Part shown: positions 1-9,610 of the stretch, in pieces
How the letters are laid out: each line of letters starts with the position of its first letter
How positions within the stretch are numbered: position 1 is the first letter of the stretch
Assembly (NCBI RefSeq): GCF_022201045.2
Contig: NC_068564.1
Span: 28,735,001 to 28,799,000 of the forward strand
Direction of reading: 5' to 3'
Source: Citrus sinensis
Lineage: Eukaryota; Streptophyta; Magnoliopsida; Sapindales; Rutaceae
Length of the DNA: 64,000 nt
Made by a program: the position numbers and the translations under genes
The notes under the pieces: model-generated
Told to the model about the DNA's origin: nothing
The model's database searches: none
The model's input: the letters and a program-made list of their open reading frames with translations, nothing else

Positions 1-2747
1 GGCGTTGACCTCATCAACCGATCTGTCAATATCAAAATCAAAACCAAAGTGAGTTAAACATGTTTGTAAAGGATCATCACTAAGGTTTGAAACAAAAGTA
101 TCATCAACTAATGCTTCAATTAAATCCACATCAACAATTCCATCATCTGCATTGTGAGGTTGTTTGGCAATGTTGAAGATGTTCAGTTCCATAGTCATGT
201 TGCCGAAGGACAACTGCATATTTCCAGTCCTGCATTGAATGTGAGCATCCGCAGTTGCCAAGAAAGGTCGGCCTAGAATAATGGGGATGTGCTTCCTTGA
301 ATCCTGTATTGGTTGAGTGTCAATTACAATGAAATCAACAGGAAAATAAAACTTGTCTACCTGGATAAGCACGTCCTCCACAATACCACGAGGTATTTTC
401 GTGGACCGATCTGCAAGCTGTAACACCACTGGAGTTGGGTGTAATTCTCCCAGTCCAAGTTTCACGAATACAGAGTAAGGCAAAAGATTTACACTAGCTC
501 CTAAATCCAACAAAGCATTCTCAATTGTGTGGTTCCCTATACTACATGAGATAGTGGGGGAGCCAGGGTCTTTGCATTTTAAAGGAATTTTATGTTGGAG
601 TATAGAACTAACGTTTTCTGTTAAAAATGCCTTCTTTTGAACATGCATATTTCTCTTTTTAGTACAAAGGTCTTTAAGAAACTTGGCATAAGATGGAACT
701 TGTTTAATAGCATCAAGCAAAGGGATATTAACACTTACCTGTTTGAAGATTTCGAGAATCTCACCTGTGGATTTTCCCTTCTTTCCTTTCGCTAACCTTT
801 GAGGAAATGGAGCTTTCGGAACGTATTCTCGTGGGTTGGTTTCTTCTTTCTCCTCCGGTGATGAGTCTTCAACATTCACAGGTACAATTTGATTTTCTTT
901 TGTCACCAGCATCTCCACTTTGTTGTCGACTTCCTTTCCTTTTCGCAAGGTCATTACTGCTTTGACCTCTCCATGTTGCTGTGGTGAACTAGTACTCGCT
1001 TCATGCACTCCTTTAGGATTAGGCACTGGTTGACTTGGAAATTTTCCTTTCTCAACAGTCATTGCCAAGGTCTGAACTGAAGAAGCGAGTTGTCCCACCA
1101 TCTTCTCGAGGCTTGAAACTGATTGGGCTTGTGAGTTGAAGCCCGCTCTCAACTCATTTCGTAGTCCATCAATGGTGCGGTTCTGTTGCTCAATCGTGGA
1201 GTGAGTAACATTCTTGAAATTTTGGAATGCATCCTCCCATGGTCTGGGTTGAGAGTAGTTCTGATTCTGATTGAATGGTCTAAATGGGGGCTGAGAGGCT
1301 TGAGGATTTTGTGGAATTGGTGGAGCTGGAGCTGTTGGTCCATTCTGTTGGAATCCTTGAGACCATGAAAAATTGGGGTGGTCTCTCCATCCAGGGTTAT
1401 ATGTGTTGGAGTATGGGTTGTAATTTGATGGCTTTCTCATTACACCTATGGCATTGGCTTGATCTGAGTATGAGTCATGGTCATGTGGCTCTGTTGATTT
1501 AGCAGTCGATAATGATGCTATTTGTCGAGAGAGACCTTCAATTATCGCTTTGACTTCTTTAATTTCTGAACTTGATTCGCCAATTTGAACCTCATTCACT
1601 CCTTTAATTCTTCTAGTAGTCCTGAGTGATCGACTCCGTTGTTGGGAATTATCTGCTTGTCGCTGGAAGAATTCCCAAATCTCTGATGCACTTTTTGACA
1701 TTAGCTCTCCTCCACTCGTTGCCATTAGCCATTCTTGCACATTCGGCAATAATCCCTCCAAAAAGTATTGGCATTGGTGCCATTTCTCGTACCCATGATG
1801 TGGACACTTCAAGAGTAGCCCATTGAATCGCTCCCATGTTTCGAAAAATTGCTCGTCATCTTTCTGGGTAAACTCCGAGATTTCCCTGCGAATAGCATTG
1901 GTTTTATGCACTGGGAAATATTTATTTAAAAATTTTGTAACCATTTGTTCCCATGATGCAATGCTATTAGCAGGCAATGTATTAAGCCATGAACGAGCTC
2001 TATCTTTTAAAGAAAATGGGAATAGTCTAAGTTTAACATCATCATCTGAAAAATTCTCATATTTGAATGTTTGACAAATGGCATGAAAATCATTCAAATG
2101 ATTATATGGATCCTCATTTTCTAGGCCATAAAATGTAGGGAGACAATTTAACACACTAGGTTTTAATTCAAAACTCCTAGCAGCTACATTTGGGTATCTT
2201 ATGCATGACGTGCTCAAATTAGCTAAGGGACTAAAATAGTCCTTAAATGGCCTCTCCTGTGGTGCTTGTAAATCCATTTTATTTTTAACGTGTTTGTGTG
2301 TGCGAAGTGTTTTTTCTAATTCAAGGTCTATAGGTTCAAGATTAGGTAATAATGACCTACGACCATGCATGCAAAATAAATAAAATAAAAATAAAGATGC
2401 AAACAAAACAAAAATAAAGATGGGAACAAAACAAATAAAAATAAAGAAGAGGGAGAAATTACGATACTAACCTTATTGCGCTATTACAACCTTTCTATAA
2501 AAATACACAAAAATAAATACGTGAAAGAAATTAACTAAAAATTAAATTAATAAGATAAACAAAAAAAATTACAAAGAAAAATAAATGGAAAATTAAATTA
2601 CAAAATTTTAAAGAAGAGAAAAAGAAAAGAAATACTAACCTTTAAATGTAGATTCACTTTTTTTTTTTAATAATAAAAAAAAATACAAGAAAACAAATAA
2701 AAGAAATTATTCACAAAAATTAATTCTATGAATTAAAATTACTTACC

Positions 2748-2765
2748 TCCCCGGCAACGGCGCCA
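2748..2765 (-). other. Primer-binding site of the Athila-like element (tRNA-Asp)
   Basis: The plus strand here reads TCCCCGGCAACGGCGCCA, the 3' end of plant tRNA-Asp including CCA, so the minus strand is complementary to that tRNA. It lies six bases inside the LTR end at 2772, the expected place for a reverse-transcription primer site. Confidence 0.8.
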
Positions 2766-2771
2766 AAAACT

Positions 2772-4155
2772 TGTTGTGCAAATTTTAATGTACTCGCAAG
2801 CGCACGAATCTATTGTAGTATAGATCTATGGTGACGAGTGTCGATCCCACGAGGAGGTGGATTTTAATTGTGTAGAATTAATTTTGTAAATGGGTGATTG
2901 GATTTATGGTGGAAATGATTTGGAATATGCTAAAACTTAAATTAAAATGGCGAGAATAAATTCTAAAACTGGAATTGAAATGGCGAGAATGAATTGAAGA
3001 GAATTCTATTGAAATGACGTACTTGGGTATCTGGATCCGTATCAACATGCATCATGGGCTAAATAATCCGTATTAATGCCAATTAAATCATGAGGGGGGA
3101 ATCCACACCTCATGAACCACGCTCTAATCAATATGGTGCTAAGGGCTTATCGTGCCAAATAATAATAACCTTATACTAGAGAGCCGGTGTAACCAAGGCG
3201 GTATCTAGACAAGACTATTATTATTTGTCGACGAGAAGTCAAAACATCCACAAAAATTAGAGGGGAAGAGAAAATAAATTTACCAAATTAAGCCCATGAC
3301 ACATGTTGAGACTTCACCTTCAACCCAAGCTTGAAAGAAAATTAGCCACTCATAATTGAACTAGGGGCAAAATGGAAATTTATTAAAATACGAAGAAAAT
3401 ACAAGATGGAGAAGGAATTACAGAAAATGGATCCCAAAAATGGATTCAGAGATATCAAATTAGGGGGGGGAGGCCCCCTTTTTATAGATACATGGAGTAA
3501 ATCATGGCCATCGGATTAAAAATAGTTTGGACGCTCAGGATTGCGCCACGTCATCAGTCAACAGTCCACGGTTTGACCACGCGGATGAACAGTAACACGG
3601 TTTGACCCGACTTTGAACAGTAACGCGGTTTGACCCGGATGAACAGTAACGCGGTTTGGTTGAAAATAATCCTGTGTGATGCATGCACCGTACGCGAGAT
3701 TTTTCGTCCACTGATATGCTGCCACGTCACCATCAACAGTACATAAGAATTTTAGTCCAACAGGATCGTGACACCTCATCAGTCAATGCCACATCATCGG
3801 TCAATGCCACGTCATCATCCGTCTATGTGAACAGTGTCGTGAACAGTAACGTATACAGTACCGTACACGTGAATAGTACCGTACATGTGAATAGTGTCAT
3901 TTTTCCTTTTATGCTCCTCCTAAGGTTTTCGACCGTCCTGAGTTCAAAAGTGATGTCCGTTTTGCCGTCTGATCTCTCCTTTATTGTGAAATGACTATAA
4001 TGCCCCTAAAATACATAAAATACTTAATTAAAATAAAACACATGTAATTAAATCACAAGAAGGTTAAATATATAAAAGTAAGGGTTGTTAGTAAGACTTA
4101 AAATGTAAAATAACGGTTTTCTCCTTTATAAATATGCATTTTCTAATACTCAACA
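2772..4155 (-). repeat. 5' LTR of the Athila-like element
   Basis: About 1384 bp bounded by TGTTG at 2772 and CAACA at 4151-4155, a perfect 5-bp terminal inverted repeat. On the minus strand a TATAAAAAGGGGG promoter box lies at about 3471-3485. The inner end abuts the primer-binding site. The outer end is placed where the neighbouring 121-bp repeat array resumes. The outer boundary is inferred from the TG..CA ends and the junction, not from a second LTR. Confidence 0.65.
3540..3900. repeat. Short-motif repeat clusters in the LTR U3 region
   Basis: Upstream of the LTR promoter several short motifs recur: GAACAGTAACGCGGTTTGACC-type units at about 3570-3660, TCATCAGTCAATGCCAC units at about 3775-3815, and GTGAACAGTA / GTGAATAGTACCGTAC units at about 3828-3900. 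They are degenerate and of different periods. Such U3 minisatellites are common in plant LTRs and may act as enhancer-like sequence (inference). Confidence 0.6.
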
Positions 4156-4640
4156 CATGCCAGGATCTGCTCGACCACGTGAAGGCGAGCAGAATCCCCA
4201 AGCATCGAAGAAGACACTAAGGCATGCAAAGGCTCACCAAGTCTCAAAGCCTGTTTATGGCGAGACAAAAGCCAAGCATGCCAGGATCTGCTCGACCGCG
4301 CGAAGGCAAGCAGAATCCCCAAGCATCGAAGAAGTCACTAAGGCATGCAAAGGCTCACCAAGTCTCAAAGCCTGTTTTATGGCGAGACAGAAGCCAAGTG
4401 TGCCAGGATCTGCTCGACCACACAAAGGCGAGCAGAATCCTCAATCATCGAAATATCTTCTAAGGCATGCGAAGGCTCATCAAGTCTCAAAGCCTGTTTT
4501 ATGGCGAGACAGAAGCCAAGTGTGCCAGGATCTGCTCGACCGCACAAAGGCGAGCAGAATCCCAAACATTGAAGAATCTTCTAAGGCATGTGGCAAAACC
4601 ATATACCAAGCCAGAGCCAGCTCGACCAGACGAAGACGAG
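4156..4640 (+). repeat. Tandem array, 121-122 bp unit, about four copies
   Basis: Units starting near 4156, 4277, 4399 and 4520 share CAGGATCTGCTCGACC, then AAGGCGAGCAGAATCC, then GGCTCACCAAGTCTCAAAGC. The spacing of ATGCAAAGGCTCACC-type blocks is 4224, 4345, 4467 (121 and 122 bp). A degenerate fifth partial unit runs to about 4640. The array is open in more than one plus frame only because the period is near a multiple of three, and I see no sign that it is coding. It sits where Tat-lineage elements carry 3'-UTR tandem repeats. Confidence 0.85.
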
Positions 4641-4812
4641 CAGACTCTCAAGCGAAAAAATAACTCGTAATTACAACACAAGAGAGTAATCAAAAATATT
4701 TCTATTAATTTGTTAATAATTAACAAAGCAGATAATCTTCACAAACATTGTTCGTTACAATACAAGAAACATGTTTAAGAAGACGGTGGGTCCGCAAGCC
4801 GAGCAGCCTCAG

Positions 4813-5943
4813 TCAGCTGGTCCACCTCAGGTGCTGGGGGAGTATTTCCAGTTGCATCTGGGGGGTACTCGCCTCACCAGCATCAGCAGGGATTACACGG
4901 GGAGGAGAGTTTTCCTCCTCTATCACCATTGGCGCCGCCTCTTCGGCATCCTCCTTTGCAGCCTCCTCGTCCATATGTTGGGCGACACCAGCTGCAAGGT
5001 CGTCCATCTTTAGATCAGGATGCTGCTTTCCGAGGACGGCCATGATGCAGCGATAGGAATGCCGAAGTCCCTGGTCGTACTGGTTGTCAGCCTCCTTCTC
5101 CAAGTTCTCGACCTGAACCCGATGGGAATCGCGGAGAGATTCGAGCTGAGCCTCGTACATAGCTTTCTGCCTTTGCAGATCCTCCTTGACCTTAGTCAGC
5201 TCTTCCTCGAGAGTAATGGCCTTTGCTTGAGCAAGAGATTCCTGCTTTATCAACTTCAGATTCTCGAGATTCAAGTCTCCCGCTTTCTTCTCAGCAGCAT
5301 CGGCTCTGGTCGTCGCCGATTGAATGTCCTCTTTCATCCTCCGGTCGTAACGGCCAACCTTGGCCTTATAGTAGGTGGTCATGCAGCTGAGGTGGAAGGC
5401 GCTATACTGCATGGCCCCCACCAGCTCGCCCAGGGTGCAGCCATCAAAGTCCTCCAGGTCCTTCTTGCTCACGAGTTTAGATAACTCATTGAGATAGGGG
5501 ACCATGTGTTCTGCTCGGCTGTCAGGTAAGCGAGACCGAGGCCCGACAAGAGGAGAAGAGGAAGCAGGATCAGTGGTCGCTCCACTAGTTTCCCCGACTT
5601 TGGCAGGAGCAGGAGGTAAAGTCTTCAAGGGAGAAACCTGCTGCACGATGTTGGCCCGCTTTGCAGTAGGGGCGTCCTTATTCTGGTCCCTCTTCGTAGT
5701 TTGAAGTCGAGAACGTTTTCTGTTCAGAGCCCCAATCACAGCATCCTCCATCTTATGACCAGGTAGTACCAAGCGAGACTCGAGCAAGTTGTAAATAGTT
5801 ATCAGTTCTCGGCTCGGGCAGGAGTTGGCTAGTACAGCCTCGACCCGTTTGAGCTGACCAGGCTTGAGCGGGAAATGAACACCCCAAGAAACTACAGCAC
5901 AAACAGACACTTGGTTAGAGACAAACCAATACATCAAGAACAA
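4813..5943 (-). CDS. Antisense frame of the Tat-like element, coiled-coil part
   Basis: Minus-strand open frame of up to 376 codons directly following the frame at 5944-6825. The middle holds a long charged heptad-like stretch (about residues 200-290) predicted to form a coiled coil, followed by an acidic, proline-containing tail. The first two dozen codons look hydrophobic and unlike the rest, so they may not be coding. Antisense frames of this kind are known in Tat-lineage plant elements, with unknown function. It looks open here, but whether it is expressed is unknown. It is not a host gene by context (inside an LTR element). Confidence 0.45.
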   Translation of the reverse strand: MFLMYWFVSNQVSVCAVVSWGVHFPLKPGQLKRVEAVLANSCPSRELITIYNLLESRLVLPGHKMEDAVIGALNRKRSRLQTTKRDQNKDAPTAKRANIVQQVSPLKTLPPAPAKVGETSGATTDPASSSPLVGPRSRLPDSRAEHMVPYLNELSKLVSKKDLEDFDGCTLGELVGAMQYSAFHLSCMTTYYKAKVGRYDRRMKEDIQSATTRADAAEKKAGDLNLENLKLIKQESLAQAKAITLEEELTKVKEDLQRQKAMYEAQLESLRDSHRVQVENLEKEADNQYDQGLRHSYRCIMAVLGKQHPDLKMDDLAAGVAQHMDEEAAKEDAEEAAPMVIEEENSPPRVIPADAGEASTPQMQLEILPQHLRWTS

Positions 5944-6825
5944 TTATGGATACAAGACATCTAAAGCGAGTAGGCAACCTGGGACCGTGAAACGGGGTGG
6001 GACGCGACAATCCTTCCCGTCTATTTGTGCAACTTGACCCCAAGGACCCCTAGCAAAAAAGAATTTCCTCTTCCAAGTCCCACCACCACCAATTGGAAGA
6101 TCAGTTATAAGTTTCCTGCTCTTGGTACTAGATTGGAAGTAGTACCAGCCGGCATCTTTAGGGCTGCTCTTCAGCTGGTACAGGTGCTTCACCTCATCAA
6201 CCGTGGGCTCGCTTTGGCAACATCTGTCCCACAATATGAACAGACCAAAGAGCAATCTCCACCCATTGGGGTTCAGCTGACCAGGAGCCAGATTTAGCCC
6301 GTTAAGTATCCGGGCAAAGTAAGGCTGCAAGGGACACCTCAACCCATACTTAAAGCTCTCCAGAAACAGGGTAACGTATCCCCTAGGAGGCCGGCTAGAT
6401 GTATCCTTATTTCCTGGGATCTTAAGAGGTATCTCACCAGGAATTCTATACTTAAGTCGGAGGTCATTGAGCTCGTCAAACGTGGTCGTGCACGACATGT
6501 AATCAATGGCATAATCACGCGACAAGGCTCTACCCCCTACTGTACCCCGTTCTTCTGGTCGTGATGTTCCAGATGGAGACACCTCACCAGAATCACCTTC
6601 CCCATTCTTACTCAAGGTGCCTTCAGAGCCAGAAGATCTCTCCTTATCATTACTTCCGCTCGTGGAGGTTGTTTGGGGGGACAATCTCCTAGCACTAGTC
6701 CCAACACTAGACCTAATGGGTTCTAAGGGGATCCCGAGGTCAAAAGCAGGATCAGTGAGCAGATTAGGCAAGAAACCTATTTCGTTGTCATCAATCTCGA
6801 CGACTTTCTCCTTACCCTTCGACAT
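5944..6825 (-). CDS. Antisense frame of the Tat-like element, 'putative gypsy type transposon' domain
   Basis: Minus-strand open frame of 293 codons. A low-complexity Ser/Thr/Gly-rich N-terminus (to about residue 95) is followed by a domain with a GYVTLFLESFKYGLRCPLQ-like core (about residues 148-166) and a Trp-rich stretch GWRLLFGLFILWDR. This looks like the plant domain named 'putative gypsy type transposon' (Pfam PF04195, from memory). Such proteins are found antisense, between pol and the 3' LTR, in Tat-lineage elements. Its job is not known. The frame looks open over its whole length. Confidence 0.55.
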   Translation of the reverse strand: MSKGKEKVVEIDDNEIGFLPNLLTDPAFDLGIPLEPIRSSVGTSARRLSPQTTSTSGSNDKERSSGSEGTLSKNGEGDSGEVSPSGTSRPEERGTVGGRALSRDYAIDYMSCTTTFDELNDLRLKYRIPGEIPLKIPGNKDTSSRPPRGYVTLFLESFKYGLRCPLQPYFARILNGLNLAPGQLNPNGWRLLFGLFILWDRCCQSEPTVDEVKHLYQLKSSPKDAGWYYFQSSTKSRKLITDLPIGGGGTWKRKFFFARGPWGQVAQIDGKDCRVPPRFTVPGCLLALDVLYP

Positions 6826-7278
6826 TCCCTAAATAATAACCAAAACGCCACCGCCAACTACTACCCCAAGCAAAGCAAAGAGAAAAGAAATTATCTACAA
6901 CCAACCAAGACCGAGAAAATAGGAGAAATACCTGAAGCAGGGACTCGATCAGAGAGAGACAGGGATGACAGCTTTAATGCCGAGGTTCATTCGCCGGAGA
7001 GACAAGAATGGAGAAAATGACGAGTTTGTGTTTGAAGATTTTGGGTTTTCTTACTGAGAAGCAAACTCTTAGGCTGCCAGCATTTAATGACGCATATTCC
7101 GAGAATCTTGCAACCGTAGGTTTGAAATTCAAATGGAGGGGTAGATTTCTGCCACATCACCGCATCCGCAATTAAATACGACACGACTCTTGGCAGCCTT
7201 TTCCAGTCCCACGCAAGCAAAAACCGTTGAGTTTCTACTGCTAGTCCATTACATTACCCAACACCAGAAACTGGGGGA

Positions 7279-7954
7279 CCGGTATTTGAGGGAAATACTT
7301 CGGCGATACCAGAAGTGATGAGCAGATAGTTGGTGGCAGAGTCCTGCGAGCAGGTGTGTCCTGTAAGAGCCTGGTTGCAGGGGAACAGGAGCAGAGCTAT
7401 TCTGCTCGTCCACGAATATGCCATTCACGAGGACGAACTCCTGTTAAAGGCATAAGGCCATTCCTGCTAGGGGTCGAGGCGAGGAGACCCAGTCAACGAC
7501 AGTTGGCAGGACGTGCGTTCCTATCCGAGAATCAAGGCACGGAGTCCATCTCCATTCGCCCACAATGACGACATTGGGGCATCCACATCCGAGGGTGGGC
7601 AGAATAATGGGCGTGGACTACGGAAGACCGGGATTCAGAGGAAGCCTATAAAAAGGTAGCCAACAAAGGTAAAAAGGGTTAGACTTTTTGCTATTAGAAC
7701 TAAGAAAAGAAAGTTCCGAGAACAGAGATTAAAAACAAGCCATAAGATTCGTGGCAAACATTCACAGAACCCCTATTTCTGACTTGAGCGTCGGAGGGTT
7801 TGCGCCGGGAAAACAACCGGCGTACTCTGACCTGTCTGTGTGCGCAAGAACCTCTGGAGAAGAAGTTTTACGAGGAGAGATCCTGGTCGTGGTGAAGTTG
7901 ATCGAGCAGAGACCCTGGTCGTAGAACTAGGACAACCAGAATCTCGCATCAACA
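7279..7954 (+). repeat. 3' LTR of the Tat-like element
   Basis: About 676 bp. A TATAAAAAGG promoter box lies at 7648-7657 on the plus strand. The TGACTTGAGCGTCGGAG block at about 7780, near the transcript leader, is a common mark of plant Ty3 LTRs. The segment ends CATCAACA at 7954. The left edge is less sure: it follows a CTGGGGGAC purine-rich stretch, but TGATG at 7316-7320 is an alternative start. No second LTR is present to compare, so no age can be given. Confidence 0.6.
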
Positions 7955-8672
7955 AATCGCATAAAATAGAGTGGGCAAAGAAAAAGGGAGCCTTAAAGTT
8001 AATTGCATCTAGATTATTTTTATAAATAAAAAATATCTTAAATATAATTATTTAATGTTTATGTTCTTATAAGTTAAAATAAATAAATTTTATAGTTTAA
8101 AAAATAAATATATTTAATAAAAATATTTTTTAAATATAATATTTACTTACATTAAAATATAAAAAAATTTATATTCAGATAAAAATTATAAAAATATACT
8201 TTGTTTATTCATTGTAAATATTTAAAAATGTAAATTATACCAAACAAACAAACAAGTATAAAAGACCATCTATTCACTTTTTTTATTCAATGTAGTGATT
8301 TAGATATCGAAAAATATAAGTTTTAAAATGAATTAACAAATTTAAAAGAACTTCTGAAATTTCAAACTTTAGATATTTAACAAACAAGTTGGAAATTTTC
8401 CTCGATTTTTTTTTCTTTCCTCGAATCTCATGATCATTAAACAAGATCTTCCAATTATTACATGTGAACTTATCAATTATCATTAAATTAATTTGTGATA
8501 AATTCAAGATCACTACAAGTAATTATATAGTGTAATATGTAACTAAACGATACCATACATCACATAAGTCACCGGTAAGAAAATACATGATTGAGAAATT
8601 TTCAATGAAAAAAGGAAGGGGGGACTTTGATAAACACTCAATTTATTTAATTAGAAAAAAACAATCCTAAAA
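7955..8672. other. AT-rich intergenic DNA
   Basis: Runs of A/T with no reading frame or repeat structure that I can support. The 8190-8520 part is especially AT-rich. It may include the 3' untranslated region of the small minus-strand gene that ends at 8673. Confidence 0.5.
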
Positions 8673-8997
8673 CTAAAAGCATTTGAAGTGGTCATGAGCG
8701 TGCTGCTTCATGAGATGACGGTCTCGAGCCACATATCCTGAACCATCATCGTCATCGTCATTCTGTACAATCTGATCCTTTTGGCTCTCAAATTTGACAG
8801 CTTCGTGCTCCCTTTGCTGTTCATACAACGTTGTGCCTGTAATCTTATTTTTATTATTATGTTTTTTTCTCAGAATACTTCATCTTCTTCTCATCACCAT
8901 CCAATTTTCTTTGTGGTGCCAACTTGGATGCTGCTGCTTCTGCTGAATCACTACCTTGCTTACACTCGGAATCATATGCTTCTTTAATGGCTGCCAT
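8673..8997 (-). CDS. Small protein of unknown function, two exons
   Basis: The minus-strand ATG at 8995-8997 opens MAAIKEAYDSECKQGSDSAE and stays open for 46 codons. A second frame further down reads TTLYEQQREHEAVKFESQ, an Asp run, SGYVARDRHLMKQHAHDHF and a stop at 8673-8675. An acceptor ATTACAG joins the two in frame with any of three donors (GTAAGC after codon 11, GTAGTG, or GTGATG). The intron would be 127, 118 or 61 nt and the protein about 65-90 residues. It is hydrophilic, with no signal peptide or membrane segment. Two ABRE/G-box motifs lie 110-180 bp upstream, so ABA or stress control is plausible. I do not recognise the family. It may also be a decaying copy. Confidence 0.45.
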
Positions 8998-9109
8998 TTT
9001 AAAACAATATCAGAAAGTTTAATTTCGTTATTGTGTTTATGTTATTTCAAAATATTGGATGGATAATTATTAATATTTTTAACTCGGGGGTAACCAAAAT
9101 CATTCAATT

Positions 9110-9175
9110 GACACGTGCCGGAATTCTCATGCTGAGGTGTCAAGTTGACGAATAAGGGTAGTTACGACACGTGGC
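9110..9175 (-). promoter_or_regulatory. Pair of ABRE/G-box motifs
   Basis: GACACGTGCC at 9110-9119 and GACACGTGGC at 9166-9175 both contain the palindromic CACGTG core with ABRE-type flanks, 47 bp apart. Paired ABREs are the usual requirement for ABA-responsive promoters bound by bZIP factors (established). They sit upstream of the small minus-strand gene starting at 8997, and an AT-rich TATA-like stretch lies between about 9050 and 9085. Confidence 0.5.
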
Positions 9176-9249
9176 GTACATGCAACTGAACTGCATGGTG
9201 CAAATTTTCATCATGGATCTGCTTCTGCGATGATTCAGAAAAGAGTAAG

Positions 9250-9608
9250 GCTCCGTTTGGTACAGCTTATTAAATAGAGCTTATAACAGTAGAGCTTATA
9301 GCAGTAGAGCTTATACCAATAGAGCTTTTGGACAAAAAGTTATTGGGTGTTTGGTTGTCAATAAAAAAAGCACTTTTGAACCATTAAACTATGTGATATT
9401 TTTTATATTATATATATTTAGAAAAGCTTTATAACCTCTACTCCCAAAAGCTCAAATTTTGGGCTTTTCCTAGTAGAGGTAAATTAACTTATTTAAGCTA
9501 AAAAAACTCTACTAAAAAAATAACCAAACACCATAAAAAATTTTAAAAAGTGCTTATACGATTAAATAAGCACTTATGGCTCTTAAATAAGCCATACCAA
9601 ACAGGCTC
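9250..9608. mobile_element. hAT-like MITE
   Basis: The start GCTCCGTTTGGTACAGCTT and the reverse complement of the end (GAGCCTGTTTGGTATGGCTT) are imperfect terminal inverted repeats with the CGTTTGGTA signature common in plant hAT-type MITEs. No coding capacity. Near the left end AGAGCTTATA recurs about four times at 14-16-bp spacing (9275-9325). Flanking TAAG on both sides is only a weak candidate target duplication. Confidence 0.6.
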
Positions 9609-9610
9609 TA

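Larger units (their letters stand above)
1..4155 (-). mobile_element. Athila-like Ty3/Gypsy LTR element, 5' part, runs off left edge
   Basis: Minus-strand LTR retroelement. Reading from high to low coordinates it shows a 5' LTR (2772-4155), a primer-binding site matching the 3' end of tRNA-Asp, an A-rich leader (about 2280-2747) and then gag followed by the aspartic-protease region to the window edge. Minus-strand translation of 1-2280 gives short stretches typical of Athila-type gag (for example around 1830-2080) and retropepsin-like protease sequence around 300-560. No long reading frame covers the region, so the copy is a broken fossil with several breaks. Pol and the 3' LTR would lie left of the window. 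The tRNA-Asp primer and the long LTR fit Athila-type Ty3 elements (family knowledge). The lineage call is inference. Confidence 0.75.
4156..7954 (+). mobile_element. Tat-lineage Ty3/Gypsy element, 3' portion
   Basis: Plus-strand 3' part of a second LTR element. It holds a tandem array (4156-about 4640), two antisense frames (4813-6825), a short purine-rich stretch near 7268-7278 and a 3' LTR (about 7279-7954). Tandem repeats in the 3' untranslated region and an antisense frame with a 'putative gypsy type transposon' domain before the 3' LTR are known features of the plant Tat/Ogre/Retand group. The 5' LTR, gag and pol are not in the window. They are probably left of the Athila-like insertion, or the copy may be a non-autonomous derivative. 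Treat as a partial fossil. Confidence 0.6.

Noticed and set aside
4157-4663. A 168-codon plus-strand frame with repeated ARICSTARRQAES-type blocks looked like a repeat protein
   Set aside because: It is produced by the 121-bp tandem DNA repeat. Several overlapping frames are open at once, and it lies inside an LTR element.
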